64,000 nucleotides of DNA. Origin: Ahaetulla prasina (taxonomy: Eukaryota > Chordata > Lepidosauria > Squamata > Colubridae). The stretch is taken from NCBI RefSeq assembly GCF_028640845.1, contig NC_080541.1, forward strand, positions 176,627,502-176,691,501, written 5' to 3'. The first letter of the stretch is position 1, and every line of letters starts with the position of its first letter. The notes under the pieces were generated by a model. The model made no database searches and was not told the DNA's origin. It worked only from the letters and a program-made list of their open reading frames with translations. Shown here piece by piece: positions 20,927 through 33,894 of the stretch. Both the position numbers and the translations under genes were made by a program.

Positions 20927-21903
20927 TATTAGATTTTTATACCACCCTTCTCCCGAAGGACTCAGGGTGGTTCACAGCCACAATAAAACAAAAAACAATG
21001 TACATATAAAAACAGAAAATAAAAAACTTATTCTATATTTGGCAAATTTTAAAACAATTATAACAATTAAAAACCCCTTAAAATTTGTATCAAAAAATTA
21101 AAATTCAAACCCTTAAAATATTAGAATATAAAATTCCTATGCCAGTCCCGCGCGAATAAACAAATAAGTCTTCAGCTCACGGCGAAAAGGTCAGGCAGTT
21201 GACGCAAGCTAGGGGGAAGTTTGTTCCAGAGGGTAGGAGCCCCCACAGAGAAGGACCTTCCCCTGGGGGCCACCAGCCGACATTGCTTGGCGGACGGCAC
21301 CCTGAGAAGTCCCTCCCTGTGTGAGCGCACTGGTCGGTGGGAGGCGTGTGGTGGCAGAAGGTGGTCCCGTAAGTACCCTGGCCCTAAGCCATGGAGCGCT
21401 TTAAAGGTAATAACCAAAACCTTAAAGTGCACCCGAAAGACCACAGGCGGCCAGTGCAGCCTGTGCAGGAGTGGTGTTACATGGGAGCCGCGTGCGGCTC
21501 CCTCTATCACCCGCGCAGCTGTATTCTGAACTAGCTGGAGCCTCCGGGTGCACTTCAAGGGGAGCCCCATGTAGAGAGCATTGCAATAATCCAAGCGAGA
21601 GGTGACAAGAGCGTGAGTGACCGTGCACAGGGCATCCCGGTCAAGGAAGGGGCGCAACTGGCGAACCAGGCGAACCTGGTAAAAAGCTCTCCTGGAGACG
21701 GCCGTCAAATGGTCTTCAAACGACAGCCGTCCATCCAGGAGAACACCCAAGTTGTGCACCCTTTCCATTGGGGCCAATGATTCGCCCCCAACAGTCAGCT
21801 GCGGCTGCAGCTGACTGTACCGGGATGCCGGCATCCACAGCCACTCCGTCTTGGAAGGGTTGAGCTTGAGCCTGTTTCTCCCCATCCAGACCCGTGCAGC
21901 CTT
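20895..21903 (-). mobile_element. L2/CR1-like LINE 3' end with open reverse transcriptase tail
   Basis: The minus-strand frame 21885-21172 (237 codons) reads WMGRNRLKLNPSKTEWLWMP, then LVTSRLDYCNALYMGLPLK, RLQLVQNTAARVIEG, FKVLVITFKALHGLGPGYLR and GAPTLWNKLPPSLRQLPDL, the typical C-terminal half of this reverse transcriptase group. The N-terminal domains are missing (5' truncation). The 3' end has GAAGGACTCAGGGTGG near 20956-20971, then an (ATT)n tail at 20898-20930. The frame is shortened at its end by a small change compared with the copy at 44 kb. Confidence 0.9.
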
Positions 21904-21904
21904 A

Positions 21905-24900
21905 TTTTTTTAAAAAAATAAACTGCTATAAAATCATTTCATGCAAGTGGTATAAATCTAAGCCAAATTCATAAAGTGCTGCTATATTTGTTTCTTTAAA
22001 ACATTCAAAGTATTATGAAAGTATGTAATAAAATTAATAATTTTCAGAGCTACAGCATGATTTGTGTTCCTTCTAGACTCTTCCCTTTCTCCAATTTAAG
22101 GCTAATTTAGATAGATAACAACCGAAATAAATCTAGATGGTTTGGGGCTTCATGCTACACAGTCTGTACAGTTCAGAATAATTTCTAGAGGTGGATGATC
22201 ACACAAATCTGACTGGTTCTAGAAACTAAGTTAACATTATAACTCTATTATAGTGTTCATGTAAAATCGCACCAAACCTGGTTTTTTAGCCACTTATAGA
22301 ACACTTATCTTCTCCTGCCTCTTCCTGACATATCCTCACACATACACAGCCCTCATCTGCCATTGTTCTCTCTGAAAGAGAGAAATTAAAGAGTGGAGAT
22401 GATGGAGGTAATGAAATGGTAGCCTTATTGTAAGTATTGCTGTTCTAAGGTTGAAAATCCTGTTTGGATTTTGGTATGGGCCCTTTTCATCTAGATGAGG
22501 GCTCTTTCTTAGCAGGCACAGTAGCTTATGATTTTTCCTACCAGCTCCCCCAATGACTTTCTGATGCCCAGATTACAATCATGTGACCATAGGGACACTA
22601 CAACACCTGTAACTTCAGGCACGGATCATAAATCCTTTCACGTAGCACTGTCATAATTTAGAATGGTCACTGAACAAATGGGCATAAATTGAGGATCACC
22701 TGTACACATTAATTAATTGGTTTGATTTTATTCTCATATCAAAATTATTTAAATATATATCGTTAACATTATTATCAAACTATATGGAATCAATGAGATT
22801 ATTTTTAACCAGAATATCTGACTATGAAAACAGTGCATAATTAAGGTATAAAATAAGGATATTATATTTCCCAACCCTTTTCATTCTAGGCAGATCTATC
22901 TTTGGTTATGTCCATTTGAGGCTTAACTTCTATCGCTCCTCCAGTACACCAGCCCCCCCTTGTTCCCATCTTTGGGCAAATCATCTTTGATTTTCCTTTG
23001 TATTGGTGATCTGAAATCTCCAATCATAAAAATTCAATTTCCCTTTTTGAGATGTTTGATCTCTGAAGAGCTTATGGGACACGACTTTCCCAATGGCAGG
23101 AACTCCCCCTAGTTCCTGCCTGCTAGATCTTCTTCCTCTTCACCACTGATAAATCAGGTAAGCTACCATTGGACTCTCATGCTAGAAAATAGCTAGACTT
23201 CAGAAGGACTTGGCAACCATAAGCATTTGCTGTTTGTGGTAGGAAAAAAACAAAAATATGTATGGATGGGTAAATAGTGTGTGGTGGTGGCGGCCAGTCT
23301 CTCATTGGTCCTAGAAGAGAGCTTGGTCAGTTCAATACATCTGCATGATACCAGCCATATGCTGTTGGAAGACTACTCCGGAGGATAGTAAAAGCAGGGG
23401 GTAGTAAAAGCAGATGTGGTGTAGAAGTATCCCTACTTCTACTCTTTGAGTATAATCTATTGTGTTTTAAGACCTATTGTGGCATATGAAAAAGAGATGA
23501 CTGAATATAGCACAAAAAATCAGAATAACATATTTTAAATTTCATTTCAACATACAATGTACAATAAAATATTAAAAATGCAAAACAGAATAATGAGAGA
23601 GAGAAAAAGAAATCATAGATGAACAAATTTTAAAGAACTAAACATGTATATATAGTCTTAAGGAAACAGCAAATTAAGCAACCATATTGAATACTTCTGT
23701 TCCAAAATATATTTATATAGATATTGTAATCTGTAAGGAAAAGTGGAGCCTAATGTTGAGTAGAATAATCCTTAGCTAATGAATTTGTTCATTTTTAGTC
23801 AATGCAATTTCCCACACATTTAAATATTATTGATTCAAACAAAAAAAGTGCTTTCATTTTACAGCATTTTGCTGTAAAGGACCAATATTAAGCATTAGGG
23901 AACGTAGGCAATATGAGGCCATATCAGAATTAATCAAGCAGGGTTGCTGAGTAATTTTTCCAATTTTTTAAAAAAGAAAGTGGAACAGCATGTGTAACCA
24001 AGAGAACCAAATGCCACCAGAGATAGTAATATGTACTAATTTGATTACAACCTCTCCAACACAGCCTAGAAAGATAACTGATATCAGCACAAATGCAAAG
24101 TAAATAATTATTTCACTACTTAAACTTTTGCCTCACAAATGTTGGCTGACTTTTTTTCTACAACTGAGACCTGGTAGAAACTTTATTCTGAAATTCTGCC
24201 CACAAATATAAATGCTTAATTTAAGAACATTAAAGTTAGAAGGAGTTGAAGATTAATTTAAATATATCAGAATCCTCCATTTGCTAAATTTTGTATCATT
24301 TCACTAAAATTGTTATTGTTCGGTTCTTTAAAATCCCTTCTGATAATCTCTTCTGGGACATGTATCTCTCTGTTTTTGTTCATGGGCAAGCAAAATTTGG
24401 AGGTTTCCTACTGTTAACTAATTTCTCCTCCTGTATTTTCAATTTACAATGTGGGAGCAGATGCCATATTCTCCTTGGTTTAGAGACCTTGATATTGGGA
24501 AAAAAGGTAGTATATTCCTCACAATGGCAATCTCCAAAGCAATTGGAGCAGAAATGAAGTCCCTGTTCTGTGGAGAATACAGGCCTTAGTTGTTGTTCTA
24601 GTTATAAAACTGAAGAGAAGATATCAATATCTTTTGAACTCATTCACAGAAATAAAAATATGTTTAGTTGCATATCCTGGACAACAAAAATCAAGTGGAG
24701 TTTGCAATGGTTTCCTCAGCCTTATCCTTGGATCAGGCACTTTTTACTACACTCTGAAAGAAAACATTTTCCTATTGTTGGAAGATACATTGTGTTGGAA
24801 ATGACCTCAGTATAACTTGTCCTTCTTCCACCATGAAGTTTTGGCAGCAAATCTGTTCCTTGTAGAATCACTTTCAGAAAATAAACAGACACCACCCAGA

Positions 24901-25330
24901 GAGAATGGGAGAGTATACTAGATTTATTTCTGGCCAGAGGCTGGAGAAGCACAGGAAGGTTGCCCTTCAGTTCACCTTTTGGCTTGTTCAACAGTGTCCC
25001 TGATCAGCTTGTAATGTTCCTAATTGGTGCATTTAAAGCCTCTGTACTAGATGGCAGGCTTGGAGAATTTCAATGATGTTCCGAAATGGTTAAGGAGAAC
25101 CTATACATTATTGTATCAGATGACTTGCTGATTGTTTAAATTTCAGATTTGCAAAGGCATCTTATATTAATAAAGCAACCTAGGACTAATAAAATAGTAC
25201 TAGTAATTCATAAATATTTATTAATATTTATATTTAAATATTTAAACCATTATCCCCTTTATGGTTATATATACACTTATAACACTTAAGTATAAATTAT
25301 GGAACATAAAATGAAAAGCAGCACAATTCC
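21905..25330. other. Gene-free stretch with one worn DNA-element end
   Basis: No supported gene. A worn right end of the CAGGTAG family (GATTACAATCATGTGACCAT to GAGGATCACCTGTA) lies at about 22560-22703. Everything else is unrecognised AT-rich sequence. Confidence 0.45.
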
Positions 25331-25334
25331 AAAA

Positions 25335-25490
25335 TTAAAATTAAAAAAATTAAAAATTAAATTTTTAAAAAATTTTTTAAAAATTTTTAATTTTAAAATT
25401 AAAAAATTAAAATTAAAAAATTAATTATTTTTTAAAAATTAAAATTAAATTAAAATTAAATTAAAATTAAAATTAAAATTAAAAAAAATG
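25335..25490. repeat. A/T-only low-complexity block rich in ATTAAAA/TTTTAAT inversions
   Basis: About 150 bp made almost only of A and T, alternating AAATTAAAA units with TTTTTAAAAA blocks, so that many self-complementary stretches arise. Confidence 0.9.
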
Positions 25491-25611
25491 AAAGCAAATG
25501 AATCTCCTTGACAGTGCATTCTATTGCCTGAGAACCATAAAGGCAAAGGCCCCATCAGTGAGCCACATTGACAGGCCTCTAGAAGCACAAGAATCTTCGA
25601 ATTATCTATGA

Positions 25612-25680
25612 TGGCGTGGTGGCTCAGTGGTCAGAATGCAGTACAGCCGGCTATTTCTGCTGACTGCCGGCTGCTAGCAG
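25612..25680 (+). mobile_element. tRNA-like SINE head fragment
   Basis: GATGGCGTGGTGGCTCAGTG and GTCAGAATGCAGTAC match the 5' head of the squamate tRNA SINEs. The body is missing, and LINE-like sequence follows. Confidence 0.55.
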
Positions 25681-25935
25681 TTGGGGTAGACTCAGGAAGG
25701 GTTGCAATCAGCACACCAACCATAGTTGTACAAACATGATCTTTGCCACAGCCTTTACCTACAAGGTAACTAGGAATGAAGGAACGTCCTGAAACTGTGA
25801 GCCTGGAAGAGTTCAACTTCATCCAAAACAGGCTCAGTACCCAAATCCAGCTTTCTTTTTACCAAGTGCACCTCCATCTTGTTTAGATGCAAATGCAGTT
25901 TATTCTCTGTCCACTGAAGCCATTTTTTAGCTTCC
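25681..25935 (-). mobile_element. Old L2-like LINE fragment
   Basis: On the minus strand WTENKLHLHLNKMEV near 25920-25875 and LDEVELFQAHSFRTF follow the pattern of L2 reverse transcriptase (W...NKLKLNP.KTEV ... PVLDGV..P). Frameshifts occur. Confidence 0.5.
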
Positions 25936-26104
25936 ATTAAGCAATGGAATCATATGATAAGAAAATATTAGTTAGAAAGAATAATTCTAATTACTAGGAG
26001 GAAGGAGGAATAATATCAACAGTAAAACATTTGGCCTTATGAGAAACCATAAGATCACTTATCACCCTCAGAGATGGGTGGATATTTTTTGCTCTTTTTT
26101 TTGG

Positions 26105-26333
26105 TTCACACACACGCGTGAACTGGTAGCAGCCGAAATTGCAAACCACTACTGGGACACAGCAACAGTCGTAAATATGAACCGTTGCCAAGCATCTGAA
26201 TTTTGATCATGTGATCATGGGAATACAACATGGGAATACCACATAGGTCATAACTATGAAGAATGATTATGTCACTTTTTTCAGTGCTGTTGTAACTTTG
26301 AACAGTCACTAAACAAACTGTTATTAGTCAAGG
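26105..26333. mobile_element. Right part of a CAGGTAG...CTACCTG element
   Basis: It contains AGCATCTGAATTTTGATCAT, GTTGTAACTTTGAACAGTCA and the end AGTCAAGGACTACCTG followed by TA. The left terminus is lost or rearranged. Confidence 0.7.
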
Positions 26334-26339
26334 ACTACC

Positions 26340-27822
26340 TGTACAGCATTTCACCTGGATATTAACCGTAGCAGGCATTTGCCCACCATCATTTGATTCA
26401 TTTTTGTAACTTTCCTGAAACCTGCTTTGAGTATGAAGTTTCAACTTCTCCTCCTCCTCTGCGTAACTGAATGGTCAGGTTACAAACAACGGAATGTACT
26501 TAATGGTCAATTTTGGGATCCTGCTGCTCGTAGCCCCTGGCTTTCTGTTCAAGAATCACCATCACTGCCAGGTAATGTCATTTTGCCTATCTAGCTCTGC
26601 GCAGTCTTGCTTGACACTATTCTGTGGAAAAGAGGGAGACTGTAATCAAGGCAGAAATCAATATTTGGGTGGGGGGCGGATTATCATTAGCAGATTTTCA
26701 AAAAAAACCCCACACCACATGGACTTGACTATGCAGTTAGCTTACCAAACAGACCTGGCAAAATGGAGTAGTAGCTGGCCTGTTTCAAGTTAGCTTCAAT
26801 GTTTTTAACTACCATGGGCCTCCAATCACGTCTTTGCTTGATCCCTTCTGTACCCATTCTCTGTCATTTTGAGCAGGAGTCATGTCATTTCAGCAGGTTA
26901 TGCTGCCAAATCTTATCAGATGGCCTTGCAGAACTATAGGGAGAAAAACATGCTAAAAATGTGGTATCCCATGCTGGGACATGACTACTAAATGGGCTCT
27001 CATCCAAAAGCTGATTGCTTGATTTGAGAGAAGAGTTTTTTGCCCTGAGGCAGCCCCTCCCTCTCTCTCCACCCCCCACCCCCAAAGTAATCACCAAGGC
27101 ACCAATGAATACAGCAATGTGCAATTCAGGCACAATGGGACAAATGTGAAGAAGACAAAGTAATCTGGATTCTTTTCTTCCCCAGCTCTCAATTTTTGCA
27201 ATTTGTCATCCGGCCTTTTTTTTTTTCTTCCTTTGGCTGGTTCCTCTTCAGCATTTGCTCATCTTCCATCTATCTGGTTCTGAGCTTCCTGGGATTTAAC
27301 ATAGCAATCTGTGGCTAATTTTAAAATCGTATTTGCTTTCCTAACATTTAACTGTCTTTTTATGGTATTTGTTGCTTTTAGATATTTGAAACTCTAATTT
27401 AAGTTAATGGGGTTAGTTTAAAATTGTTTAAATGTAAAGGAAATTATTGATCTACTACTTTTTTTTAGCATGTTATATTGTCAGCTACCTTAGGAAGACC
27501 ATGAAAGACAGTTCAGAAATACATTCAATGAAGAAAAATAAGAATCTAGAGACACTAGAGATTTCTAAATATTATTAAAAATTTTACCAGATCTCTCATA
27601 AAAGTATACAGCACATTATTACTGGCTGGAAAAAGCAACCAATCAAATAAACAATCAGTTTTTAAGAAAATAACCACAAAAATATATTGGTTCAATGGAA
27701 CAGGGAAAAATGTATATAACATACCATTCATTGAAATTCAGAATTGACTGTTTTTTAATTAAAAAAAAGATGACTTTGATATTTTCAATTTCATAATCCA
27801 CTTGGGTAAAGACTAAACTAGT

Positions 27823-27825
<3 letters not shown>
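26340..27825. other. No recognised feature
   Basis: About 1.5 kb without a supported gene or repeat. A C-rich run (27069-27083) and poly-T (27216-27227) are the only simple patterns. Confidence 0.45.

Positions 27826-27826
<1 letters not shown>

Positions 27827-27853
<27 letters not shown>
27827..27853. repeat. (AC)n microsatellite
   Basis: About 13 CA/AC dinucleotides, uninterrupted. Confidence 0.95.
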
Positions 27854-28869
27854 AAGTTAGCCAGACGTTGGCAGAGTGGTATTTATGCATAGATGCCTTC
27901 TCAAATGCTGTTTATGGAACTCCCAATTATTATTTTTTAAATGATTCTGTTTTATAAAATAATTGAATCCCATTAGATCACCAAATCCAAAAACATGTTG
28001 ATGTTCCCACTTAAAATCCTATAAGATTTGGGGTATCTTGCCAAAATACAGCAAGATTAAGTGACCATGTAAAGTGTTGGGAATACATAGCCACATCAGG
28101 AACCACATGTAAAATCCTCATGACAGGGACATGAGAGAACTCCACCCCACAATTCTGGAACTATTAATGTAAATAAATGATGAATATTGCCAAGCAGCTT
28201 CTGAGAAGGAAACTGAAATATGGGAAGTATAAATGTTTTGTTTTTAATGTTCATTTGAAGTATAGGATCAGATGAATATTCTGTCTTAATGTAGAACATA
28301 GCTCCTTAATAGGTTGACAAAAGAGCCTAGTTGCCATAAGACAAAGAGGTTGGTAAACCTGTTTTCTGACTGTACTATTTTAGGGGTTGGTGCAGAGACT
28401 GACAAGATGAAAGGCTCATCTATATAAACAACTTCCTGTATGTAAAAGACTAACATATAAAAAAGAAGGGCAGGCTGGGCCACACCTATATTTCTGTGTA
28501 CAACAATTCGCTCTGGTGAGTTTTACCTGCTATTTGTAGTGGAGTAATCAAGAGAATATCTGCTATTTGTGTGAAATAAGCCTTCAATTAATCCTCCATT
28601 CCACTCAGTGAAGGTTTTATGTATAATTATATAGGGATATACTGTATGTGGTCTACAGGAAGAAAAATTTCTTCTGAAATTATTTCCAGAAGAAACATTC
28701 TGTACCAGGAAAAACTGTATTTTGTCTTTTCTATATGCATAGGTTTGTCCTGGTTAAGTCATCTGCTTGTCATAGAGAAGGGAAGGAATTATTCTTCTCT
28801 CAGAAGACCCAGACATCATAATGATCATGTGAACATTAAATTTCACCGCTCTTTTGACCAGTTGCAATC

Positions 28870-29247
28870 AGGAAGTAAAAACCTCCTTCCAGCAGCTGCT
28901 TCTTAGCTTTTCAATTTAAAGCGATGGCGTCTTTTTTTTTACCCCTTCTTCTTTGCCAAGTGATCTCCTGTCTGGGAAGCGAGTCCTGATTTTTTCATTC
29001 TAGCTGATCAGTTGGGAGGCTTCTTGGCTTCTCAATCTAAAGTGATGGTGTCTTGTTTTTTTTTTCCTTTTCTTTGTCAAGTGAGCCCTGATTTTTTCCT
29101 TGTAGCCGATCAGCTGGGAGTCGGGAGGCAGCGAATAGATTGGGGGTGGGGCCAGGCAGAGGTAATATTTACCGGTTCTCTGAACTACTCAAAATTTCCA
29201 CTACCAGTTCGCAAGAACCAGGGAGAACCGGTAGCAACCCACCACTG
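28870..29247 (-). mobile_element. Non-autonomous hAT element of the 'GGTTCTGGAGAACC' family with internal tandem duplication
   Basis: The right end AACCCACCACTG and the inner ACCGGTTCTCTGAACTACTC and AAAATTTCCACTACC are the reverse complement of the left part of copies at 53127 and 61054. TTGCAATC (28862-28869) and TTGCAAGC (29248-29255) are a likely 8-bp target duplication with one change. Two tandem units of about 100-120 bp (28900-29022 and 29023-29119) share CTTCTT-GCTT, AAAG-GATGG-GTCTT and CCTGATTTTTTC. Confidence 0.7.
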
Positions 29248-29259
29248 TTGCAAGCCATT

Positions 29260-31580
29260 TGATGCCCAATGAAAAGTAATGGGTGCTATCTTTGTAAAGA
29301 AACTGAGCAAAGGGTTGAAAAATATTCTCTGACACCCTATTATTTTTAAATACAAAATTCCAGTTTGTTTTAAACTGACTATAGTTCCTTCTTCAATCTA
29401 CTCATATTAATTTATTGTTCTTGAATTACTCCTATCTGGAAAAATCTGCATCCCAAAGCTGAAAGATGGAGGATTAAAGATGGAATAGGAGACAACTGAC
29501 CAAATTTCATTTGAAAAGAAGTAAAATGTGGATCTATGTTTTGGAGACACATGAAGCTTCGGAAAATAGCAGAGCTATTCTATAATCCTATGGCTTGATC
29601 AGAGTGGTGGTTTACAAGATGAAGAGCATATTCAGCAGAATTTAGTTGAAGGCATCATCCATAATCTAATAGGAGCAGGATTTTTACAAGGTCAAAATTG
29701 GGACAGGAGCATGACGGGGCAGGGAGTATGACTAAAAGTATTAATAAACGAAGAAAATTGCCAAAAGATAGACTCTGGATTTTTGAAGGAAATGTATGAC
29801 AAAGTAGAGTTTACTAATTAAAAACCTACCACTCCTTGTTTGAAAAGAAACTTGCTTTCAATATTTGCTTTTTCACAACCTGCTATAATAACACACCAGA
29901 AAAATAAAAATTCAACAAATAAAAGAACCAGGCCCGTCACTTTCAACGCATACTAGTTAACATTTGTTCTCACTAATTAGTCTGGCTACTACAGATGAAT
30001 CAACTTGAATTTTAATTGACTCATCTATCAATTAACAATTCTTTCATCACTATTCTTTCTTCAGCTTTTGGGAAGGAAATAAGAGAAAGACTCAGGAAAA
30101 TCCATTTCCCTGATGGCTCAAGAATCTGGGATTCATTTGAAATCCATTCATCAATAGCTGTTTTGAGAACTGGAAATATCTGCTTCTTGATTCAGTCATC
30201 TCCACCAAGTGAAACCCTAACATGCTTTAGCCTATATTCATTATTTAATAGTTAGTATCACCTCCTTCCCACCTACATATTACATCTCTCTCTCACATAT
30301 AGATATCTCATATATGCCTGCCACGAGAACAATAAACTAATGTATTGTATGTTGACAGAAATTAGAACTAAAGTAATGGATGGCTGCTAATTTAAGGATT
30401 TTAGTATGCAATAATTGTTCATATAGAGCCAGAATATATGAACAATTGTACATATATTTCTGTTGAGTTACAGAAGTAACTGTTGAGTTCTGTTGATTTT
30501 AGGAAAGTAAATGAATGACTGCCCAAATGAATCAATCTAACCAATCCTTATTATGATCACAGACTAGCAAATAAAAGCATTAAAACATTAATAGTACAAA
30601 AATAAAAACAAAGACAGGCAGGATAATATTGTGATTGGTAATAGATTAAAAGTGGGCAGTTAAAGTTTGCCTAATATAGCATAGCAGAATTTGGCCACGT
30701 TCAGAGAAAATACTTCATACCGATAACAGTAGTTGCACGTAAAAAATATCAGTATTTCCCAGATATTTTATTAGTTAAGGTGTTATAAACTGAGTGTGGA
30801 ATTAATTAATTAAATACTGTGCAGAAAGATGCTATACAATGCTGTTAATCAGATAAAACAGCCACAGTCCCCTGAGAACTACAGAGACATAAGGTGAAAA
30901 TATTTTTCAAATGAGAACAGTTACAGAATTCAAACACTTAAGGTTGGATTTTTTTACTATATTCCACCAAGCCATTTTAGAAGGAACAATTCCTTGCTAT
31001 GTATCTTTCACAAACACTCTTTAATGATGAAGAAGATTGAAGTTCATCAAAAGCTTATGTCACTATAAATGCCTTGATTTTTAAGGTACCACAAGTGCTT
31101 TATTGCTCTTGTTATTTTTATTCTTCACACACCATCTCATCCCAAAAACCTGTTGGAGCCATCTGTGCCATTGAAATATTAAGGCCCTACAGGTAGCCAT
31201 TACTACCTGCTGCTGCTATTGTTCAGCAAAATAAAACCATCCCCACAGGAGTCTTTTGTGGTACAATTTGGACCCTCCCCTATGCAATTCATCTATAGCC
31301 CAAAGTGGGTTGCTCTCCCAGAACAGCTATCCTAGCTAGCTTGTTTGAGGAAAGTGTAACCACAGGTCTACAGTATGGCCCAGTAGGAGGCAGGCCTGTG
31401 ATTGTCTTGCACCTGAGCACAAGTCAGGTAACCCATTGCAGGAAGCCTGTAATTTGGCCTCTGAAGAAATTGGATCCCTGGCATTTCCTCCAATCCACCT
31501 GTGCAATTCCTTTTTGGGGCTTTGAAGTAAGAGATTGGCCAGAGGGGCTTCATTAGCAAAGGGTTATAGTTTGATTTGCA
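29260..31580. other. No recognised feature
   Basis: 2.3 kb of AT-rich sequence without recognised repeats or genes. Confidence 0.4.
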
Positions 31581-31590
31581 GAGACCCCAT

Positions 31591-31798
31591 GTTGGGACCT
31601 GGGCCGACCCAACTGTCAGACCAGGAGAGTTAAACAGAGGTAGCTTAGAGCCTTAATGAAAAATGTAGTTTAGCTGCATTTGTGCCTAGCAATAGATGTT
31701 CTGATGTAGAGATCTTGTACAAGAGAAACTGCTAAATAAACGACTAAAGATTCAGTAGTTCTTTGTATCTACATTAATATATTGTGTCCTTCTTAAGC
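31591..31798 (+). other. Possible solo LTR-like segment
   Basis: It begins TGTTGGGACC and ends CTTAAGCA, with CTAAATAAACGACTAAAG (poly(A)-signal-like) in the second half, followed by a T-rich stretch. That layout resembles the U3-R-U5 end of an LTR retroelement. No matching second copy is present in the window and no clear target duplication was found, so this is weak. Confidence 0.2.
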
Positions 31799-31799
31799 A

Positions 31800-33890
31800 T
31801 TTCAGAAGAATCATGTTTTACTCTTTGTTTAAAAAATATCATTGTAAAGGCTATTTCTTGAGTAGTATATGCTTTTTGGAATACAGTCAGTTACATTAAA
31901 TATTGAACAATGAATATTAGACTGAGAAATGACCCTTTATTAAAGTTGTACAGGGCTTCAGGTGTGACAGCAAAAAGGTGTTTTGGAGAGTATAGGGAGC
32001 ACCCATGGCTCCTGTCTGGAATTCCTTGAAAGAGCTGCATGTTTTTGTGGAATGCCCTCAACAAAAATAGATGGAAGTGAAACAATTAATACATTTAGAA
32101 TTGTTCATTTTTCATCACTAAACTCAATAATTTCTCTGTTTATCTTTAAAAAAAAAGCTTGGATCTTTTTTGTCATTTAGAATCTTTTGCTTAGACCCAG
32201 GTGTTAAATATTATGATCAAAGGAAAACAAGGAATCTGCTAGATTCCCTCTGCTGAGACCAGTCTGATAAAATTACAAACTGAAAGACACTCACCTGAAC
32301 GCCAGCATCTAAAATAAGCATTTCAACAGAACTTCTCTCTCTTCTTCTTGTGGGGAAAATTGGAGGAAGCAGTATTAGGTATGCTTGACCACATTGAGTT
32401 ATTTTATAGAAACAATAAAGGTGTGATAAAAATTCTAATTAATAAATACAGATAAAAACTATAACAACAAATCAATAATTACTTCATGAATGTGGGTGTC
32501 TGCTTTTGTCCAAATGTTCTTCTTCTTGACATAATTGAGACATCTCAAGAGGGGGTTACAATGTTGATTGAGGTGAGCATTACCCCCCTTTCAACTTTTT
32601 ATAACTTTGATGAAGTTTGCTTTTGTTTATTCTCTGCACTACTTATTCCTTGTATCCTTAGCTACAGCAACATTATGGCTACAAGGTTCTGTTTGAGTAA
32701 CTATTTTTGTGACTCCAATCACATGCAAAATGTATGTACAAATATTCACATGAAGCATATGAATATATGATCACATCTATTATACAATATATCCCATGCC
32801 TTAATCAATGAATTGATAACTCTTTCAACCAAAAAGAAATCAGATTTAATACCACTCATATTTTCCCACCAAAACTATCTCCTAAAGCTGCTTTTTGCCC
32901 CCCCCCCTTTGCCATTTATTTCACGAATCACTTTCAGGGTCAATCAAATTGTTCACTGGATGCTTTTCAGTGAAAATGCAGGATGGAAAATGGGAAGCCC
33001 TCCATTTTCCTCTGTACTAGTGTGCTATGGCTGGTATTTTCCCTTAAAAGAAAAAAATCATAGGCAATTCTAAGCATTGCAAACATTATAGCACCTATTT
33101 GTGTTTTTCAGCACTTCTACATGTCTGTTTTGTAGCTTTCAAAATATTCTGTGTTATTGATCTGTAAAGGGAACTAAAAGAATATATGGCATAGTTTGTT
33201 TTTCTTCTTCTGATGGAGCAACTTTTACTCTGAAGATTGTATACTACATCAAGAAACTCATAATTATAAGTACTTGCTTGATGAAGAAAGATGATAAAGA
33301 GTCATGTACTGCCGAACAGAATGATATTTACCATTTGCCTGGAGTGAATGTATATATTTGGATTAGTAGGGTTATACCTGTCAGAGGAATATGTAGCGTC
33401 AAGTATTAAATTGGATGTACAGAATTGGAAAAATACACCTGCTGCATTATAAGCTCCTTGTTTTCTTTCAGTACATTTGAAAAAACCTTCTCTTATTATT
33501 TTCTACAAAAAAACAGGGGTTACGTGCATTTCAGCAGTGGGATTCTTCTCCTGTAGCTTCTATTGCCTCATTGAGAAAGATGCAACCATTCCTGTGTTGT
33601 TAGCTTTCTCCAAACATGCCACTTGTTGCCTCTGATTGCATATTTGTTGTGTATTTATAAGCAAGTTTCCATGGAATGATTCACTGTTGTCAGAGGAAAA
33701 GAAAATTTAAAAAAGAAAAAACTATAGAGAAAAATTGGGTTAGTTAATATTAACCCTGCTCTTTTTGCTTTCCTTGCTACAATCATAATCATATTATTAT
33801 TACTGTAATTCTTTAAAAAGTCTACAGAATGTTGGTCATGATTTATTGTTTGCAGAGGCAGTTAAAAAAACTCCCTTCCACTGGAGTTTT
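31800..33890. other. No recognised feature
   Basis: No supported gene or repeat in 2.1 kb. It includes a C run at 32900-32908. Confidence 0.4.
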
Positions 33891-33894
33891 CTTT

